DNA of 64,000 nucleotides, from positions 1 to 64,000 of the forward strand of contig UQPB01000006.1 of assembly GCA_900542835.1 (NCBI GenBank). Direction: 5' to 3'. Source of the DNA: an uncultured Pelosinus sp. (GTDB lineage: Bacteria; Bacillota; Negativicutes; Sporomusales; Acetonemataceae). The notes under the pieces are model-generated. The model was given only the letters and a program-made list of their open reading frames with translations. It was not told the origin of the DNA and did not search any database. Both the position numbers and the translations under genes were made by a program. This document shows positions 60,194-64,000 of this stretch, in pieces; position 1 is the stretch's first letter; every line of letters starts with the position of its first letter.

Positions 60194-61808
60194 TGTTTTT
60201 CCTTCCGTCAAGCAGTTTAAACAGCCTTGCGGCCACTTGTATCTGTAGTATTTCTTCCGGGTTGGTAAAATCAATCGCCAGGGATTCGTTGATTTTTTGC
60301 AGGCGATATCTTACTGTTTTCGGGTGCAGAAACAGTTTTTCCGCAGTGATAGGATAGCTCTGATTGGCGTCCAAAAAGGTTTTCAGCGTCTCAAACAATT
60401 GCGGGAATTTGTATCTGAAGGCGGCAATATGCGGCGGGATAAATTTTTCGAGATCACCCAGGCTGTCCATGCTGAGCAATAACTTGTAAATTCCCAATTC
60501 CTCGTATGGCAGGATCGTGTTCCCGTTATGAAATACGCGCAGCACTTTCTGCGCATCCAGTACTTCAATGTTGGCTCTGGGAATGTCCTGCCTCGCGACT
60601 TTCGAACTCAGACTGGCGGAATAGTGAAATTCTTTCAGCAGCTGCTTCAGTGCCGGGCTATTCATGAGCTTCTCGATAGCCGCTGCCGCGATAGCCGGTT
60701 GTTTCTCATCTAAGTTGACAATAAATACAATCCGGTCCAGTTTTTCCAGGAATACGGTTTCGGCAAAGCCGGCTTTAAATAATAGTCTGATTTGCCGTAG
60801 CGCTTGCGGCATCAGGTCCTTTAATCCGTTGCCGTTTTTGGGCGACAGTTTGATCAAAACGACCTGATAATATAAGTAATTGTTTATAGCAAGCGACTCA
60901 AGCGCTTCGTCAATTGCCTTTTCATCGTAAAGCCTGTCATTGAGCAAGTCGCTGATCAAATTGTTTTTTTGCTGAAACAGATTCTGGGAGATCACATATT
61001 TCTTCAGCAGCTCCATTTGCAGCAGCTTTACGCCGTTTTCCAGAACCATAAAATCTTCCGCCGCAATTTGCTCTGTCAATTCATGAATGATCAGCTCATA
61101 GTCGTCATAACCGAGATGGGGAATGTGAACGCAGAGCTGCTGACCGGCCAGCTGCGGCATAAAGGCATTGTAGACGACGTCTTTGCGTTCGTAGGGAAAA
61201 TGGACATACCTTTCGGTCAGGACAGCGCGGAACCCGGTTACAGTGACATCGTCCAGGGCGGGATTCGTACTTACAACAGTCCCTTTTGTTGCGTTCCGCA
61301 GGCTGACGTCACGGGCTAACATTTTCTTGAATTCATGCAGGATCCTGCTCATCGAGGGCATTTTCAGCGCGAGACGGGTTAATTCGCTGTGTGCTTCATA
61401 ATACTTGTTCAGCAAATTGATATTCTGGTTGATGATGGGACCGAGGATGGCGAGGATAATGCTTTCATATTTAATATCTTTGCCAATTTGAATCAGGGGG
61501 ATTTGGTGCTTGTCGCAAAGGGTGATGATCAGCTGCGGGATTTGCGGCAGCAGCCGGTCGATCTTGATGATAAAGGCACTGATACCGATATGGTGCAGCT
61601 TTTCAAAAAAACGGTCCAGCTCCTGATCGTTGAGATTCTGCAAAGCAAAAAAGCTGGTCAGGATGACCTCGCCGGCGCGGCCCCAGCTTGAAATATCGGT
61701 TGCCTCAAGAATATTCACGCCGGTGATCTCCAGCAGCGGCGCCTCGCAGCCGGCGATGAACCGTGCACCGCTCAGCGAATGCGTCTTTATAATGTCTTTG
61801 ATATTCAA
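60186..61808 (-). CDS. PucR-family transcriptional regulator, second
   Basis: A 540-residue PucR-type protein, divergent from the FdrA-YlbE gene. It has an N-terminal PucR domain (about 1-125) and a C-terminal HTH_30 (ITAEKLFLHPKTVRYRLQKINESL at about 490-515). TTG start at 61808, seven bases after aaaggag. It is only distantly similar to the first PucR gene, and the two share the same operon with the hydrolase between them. Confidence 0.88.
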   Translation of the reverse strand: MNIKDIIKTHSLSGARFIAGCEAPLLEITGVNILEATDISSWGRAGEVILTSFFALQNLNDQELDRFFEKLHHIGISAFIIKIDRLLPQIPQLIITLCDKHQIPLIQIGKDIKYESIILAILGPIINQNINLLNKYYEAHSELTRLALKMPSMSRILHEFKKMLARDVSLRNATKGTVVSTNPALDDVTVTGFRAVLTERYVHFPYERKDVVYNAFMPQLAGQQLCVHIPHLGYDDYELIIHELTEQIAAEDFMVLENGVKLLQMELLKKYVISQNLFQQKNNLISDLLNDRLYDEKAIDEALESLAINNYLYYQVVLIKLSPKNGNGLKDLMPQALRQIRLLFKAGFAETVFLEKLDRIVFIVNLDEKQPAIAAAAIEKLMNSPALKQLLKEFHYSASLSSKVARQDIPRANIEVLDAQKVLRVFHNGNTILPYEELGIYKLLLSMDSLGDLEKFIPPHIAAFRYKFPQLFETLKTFLDANQSYPITAEKLFLHPKTVRYRLQKINESLAIDFTNPEEILQIQVAARLFKLLDGRKNNG

Positions 61809-61943
61809 GTCTGTACTCCTTTATCCTCAAGGTCTAAAAAAAACGCTTATTTATAGCAGTTTCCGCCAATGCTTACTCCTGAAAACAATGATAAGATAAA
61901 TTCATAATTAACAAAATATTAGCACGGAAAAAGGAGATTGGGA
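61809..61943. promoter_or_regulatory. Divergent promoter region, PucR / fdrA
   Basis: This A/T-rich 135-bp gap must contain promoters for both directions. aagataaattcataattaac around 61892-61911 is a candidate -10 region; I cannot fix the sites with confidence. Confidence 0.45.
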
Positions 61944-64000
61944 ATGCTCTACACGGTAATTAAAAAAAATAGTTACCAGGATTCGATTAATTTGATGCTG
62001 TTGACGAATTCGATTCATACGCTGGCCGGTGTTGAAAAATGCGCGATTATGATGGGCACGAATGCCAATAAGGATATCTTTAAAAACAGCGGGCTGCTTA
62101 CACCGGAAGCGGAACAGGCGGCACCGAACGATATGGTCATTGTCGTCGAGGCGGCAACCGCAGCGGTAGTTGAACAGGTGCTGCGGGAAGTCGAGCTTTT
62201 CCTAACCAATCTGGCAGTGAAAAGAAAAAATACCGCTGTTGGCAGTGTGACCAGCCTGGAGGCGGCGCTGCGGGAGATGCCGGATGCCAATCTGGCGTTG
62301 TTTTCGATTCCCGGCGAGTATGCGGTCGGCGAGATTGAAAAGGCGCTGGACAGGGGACTGCACGTTTTTTCGTTTACCGACAACATCGCTCTGGCGGATG
62401 AAGCCCGGCTGAAGCAAAAGGCGCATGACAAGGGGCTGCTGCTGATGGGACCGGACTGCGGCACCGGGATTATCTCCGGCATTCCGATTGCCTTTACCAA
62501 TGTTGTCCGGCCGGGCAATATCGGCATTGTCGGCGCGTCGGGAACCGGTATCCAGGAAGTGACCACCATCATCGACAGGCTGGGCGGCGGTGTTGTGCAC
62601 GCGATTGGCACCGGCGGCCGCGATTTAAGCGAGGCGGTCAACGCAGTTACGCTCAGGGATGCGCTGCTGGGCCTGGAGCTGCATGATCCCACCGATGTAA
62701 TTGTAGTCATTTCCAAGCCGCCGGCGCCCGCGGTCAGGGATGAAATCGCGGCCCTGCTGCAATGTCTCAGCAAGCCGGTTGTCGCGATTTTTCTGGGAGA
62801 AAAGCCGCAACGGCATGAAGGCAATGTCTATTTTGCTCATACGCTGGAAGAAGCGGCGATGATGGCGGTTGATCTTTCCCGCAACCAACCGGTGAAGGCC
62901 AATTATACGACCGGGCTGAGCGTTGTTGCAGCGGCGCCGCTGCCGGCGGCTAAAACGCTCAAGGGCCTGTATTCCGGCGGCACGCTTGCCGCTGAAGCGG
63001 CGATGCTGATCGCCGAAGCTCTGGATTTGGGCAAGCTGATTAAACAAGAGGGCTATCTGTTAAATGCCCAGGGTTACGAGGTGATTGATCTCGGCGATGA
63101 TATCTACACCCAGGGGAAGCCGCACCCGATGATCGATCCGCAGATCCGCATCGACAAGCTCCGCGAATACGCCCGGGACGAGCAGACTGGTGTCATTCTG
63201 CTGGACTGCGTGCTGGGCTACGGCTCGCATCCCGATATGGCCGGAGCGCTGGCTGGGGCGATCCAGGATGCGCTTCAGACCGCCAGGGCCGAGGGGCGGG
63301 ATTTGTATGTTGTCGGTACGGTCTGCGGCACCGAGGCCGATCCGCAAAGCTATCAGGCGGCGATAAAAACGTTGCGGGAATGCGGCGTGCTGCTGGAGGA
63401 AAGCAACGCCAGGGCTGTGCGTCTGGCTCTGCGGTTGAAGGGCATTGAGCTGACCGAAGCCGATAAATACGTAGTTGAAAGCCGGACGGCCAGGCAGGAG
63501 TTGCCACCGGTCAGCGACAGCGTAGTTGAGCTCTTAAACACTAAACCGCGGATCATCAACATCGGTCTGGCCGGCTTTACAGAATCAATCCTGACCTATG
63601 GCGGCAGTGCCCTGCAATATGACTGGAAGCCGGCGGCGGGCGGCGATAAAAAAATGATCAGACTGCTGCAGGCGCTGGCGGCACGGGAGGAAATCGACCG
63701 GGCCAATGAGGCCGTCCTGGCGAAAATGCAAGATTCACAGCCTTTTCTGCTGGATGTAGTTTCCGCCAGGTCCGTTATTGACATCCTGCAGGAAAAAGTA
63801 TTGCTGCATGCCGGCCCGCCGATTGAATACCGGCAGATGACCGGACCGATGCAGGGGGCCTGCATCGGCGCGGTATTGTTTGAAGGCTGGGCGGCGGATG
63901 AAGCGGCGGCCCGCAGGCTGCTGGAGGCTGGCGAGGTCAGATTCTCTCCCTGCCATCATGTCCGGGCGGTTGGTCCGATGGGCGGGATCACCTCCGGCAG
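61944..64000 (+). CDS. fdrA: FdrA-YlbE fusion protein (oxamate carbamoyltransferase-type), incomplete at the window end
   Basis: The first 685 residues are visible. Residues 1-580 match FdrA (MLYTVIKKNSYQDSINLM, MGPDCGT, NIGIVGASGTGIQE, YSGGTLAAEA, DLGDD ... HPMIDP). FdrA normally ends near INIGL ... VAGGNKKLARLL; the same end is seen here (about 545-577), but the frame runs on without a stop into a YlbE/DUF1116 start (HAGPPIEYRQMTGPMQGACIGAVLFEGWA, FSPCHHVRAVGPMGGITS). In E. coli FdrA and YlbE are separate, and with YlbF they have been linked to oxamate carbamoyltransferase in allantoin use. Translation was made by hand. ATG at 61944 follows aaggag. Confidence 0.85.
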   Translation, partial: MLYTVIKKNSYQDSINLMLLTNSIHTLAGVEKCAIMMGTNANKDIFKNSGLLTPEAEQAAPNDMVIVVEAATAAVVEQVLREVELFLTNLAVKRKNTAVGSVTSLEAALREMPDANLALFSIPGEYAVGEIEKALDRGLHVFSFTDNIALADEARLKQKAHDKGLLLMGPDCGTGIISGIPIAFTNVVRPGNIGIVGASGTGIQEVTTIIDRLGGGVVHAIGTGGRDLSEAVNAVTLRDALLGLELHDPTDVIVVISKPPAPAVRDEIAALLQCLSKPVVAIFLGEKPQRHEGNVYFAHTLEEAAMMAVDLSRNQPVKANYTTGLSVVAAAPLPAAKTLKGLYSGGTLAAEAAMLIAEALDLGKLIKQEGYLLNAQGYEVIDLGDDIYTQGKPHPMIDPQIRIDKLREYARDEQTGVILLDCVLGYGSHPDMAGALAGAIQDALQTARAEGRDLYVVGTVCGTEADPQSYQAAIKTLRECGVLLEESNARAVRLALRLKGIELTEADKYVVESRTARQELPPVSDSVVELLNTKPRIINIGLAGFTESILTYGGSALQYDWKPAAGGDKKMIRLLQALAAREEIDRANEAVLAKMQDSQPFLLDVVSARSVIDILQEKVLLHAGPPIEYRQMTGPMQGACIGAVLFEGWAADEAAARRLLEAGEVRFSPCHHVRAVGPMGGITSG

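Overview
The window comes from a diderm, endospore-forming Firmicute, most likely a member of the Sporomusaceae (Negativicutes). The inference rests on two things seen together: a TonB-dependent outer-membrane receptor, which needs an outer membrane, and Firmicute sporulation genes and gene orders (yabE-rnmV-ksgA, yabG, two SPOCS/DUF3794 spore-coat-type proteins, ispE-purR-glmU-prs-pth, rpmE-DUF1385-prfA-prmC-sua5-mntP-ywlE-rpiB-ywlG-glyA-upp-comEB). The DNA is GC-rich, genes are tightly packed with many ATGA/TAATG overlaps, and GTG or TTG starts are common. I saw no tRNA, rRNA, CRISPR array, transposase or phage gene.

Layout. (1) 0.2-8.6 kb: a PhnD-like binding lipoprotein, a NarL-type histidine kinase and its response regulator, followed by an FbpABC/AfuABC-type importer with one fused permease and two different ATPases. 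(2) 8.9-9.4 kb: ahpC. (3) 9.6-18.4 kb, minus strand: one operon of TonB receptor, FecB-type lipoprotein, two FecCD permeases, a 31-residue Cys-containing small ORF, a NifH-like protein and two NifD/NifK-like proteins. A divergent AraC regulator follows, and Fur-box-like sites lie in front of both. This is the best candidate for an undescribed system: iron-type outer-membrane uptake coupled to a nitrogenase-like reductase. No ABC ATPase is encoded in the operon. The two D/K-like subunits carry an asymmetric cysteine set that recalls the 3+1 cluster ligation of protochlorophyllide reductase. (4) 19.8-32.7 kb: housekeeping and sporulation genes mixed with several families of small inverted-repeat (MITE-like) elements; the ends of three of these supply the stop codon of the neighbouring gene. 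(5) 32.8-36.3 kb: cyanophycinase and cyanophycin synthetase, a nitrogen storage module. (6) 36.5-56.3 kb: a long co-oriented run of conserved housekeeping genes for isoprenoid, purine, cell-wall precursor, PRPP, translation release, tRNA modification and pyrimidine salvage functions. (7) 56.5-64 kb: a purine/allantoin catabolism locus with an AllD-like dehydrogenase, two PucR-type regulators around an alpha/beta hydrolase, and an FdrA-YlbE fusion protein cut by the window end.

How the parts work together. Region 3 probably imports a metal chelate or tetrapyrrole under iron control and acts on it reductively; this is inference from gene content. Cyanophycin (region 5) and allantoin breakdown (region 7) both point to nitrogen storage and scavenging, but no direct link between them is visible. 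Functions are assigned from recognised motifs and gene order only; no database search was run.
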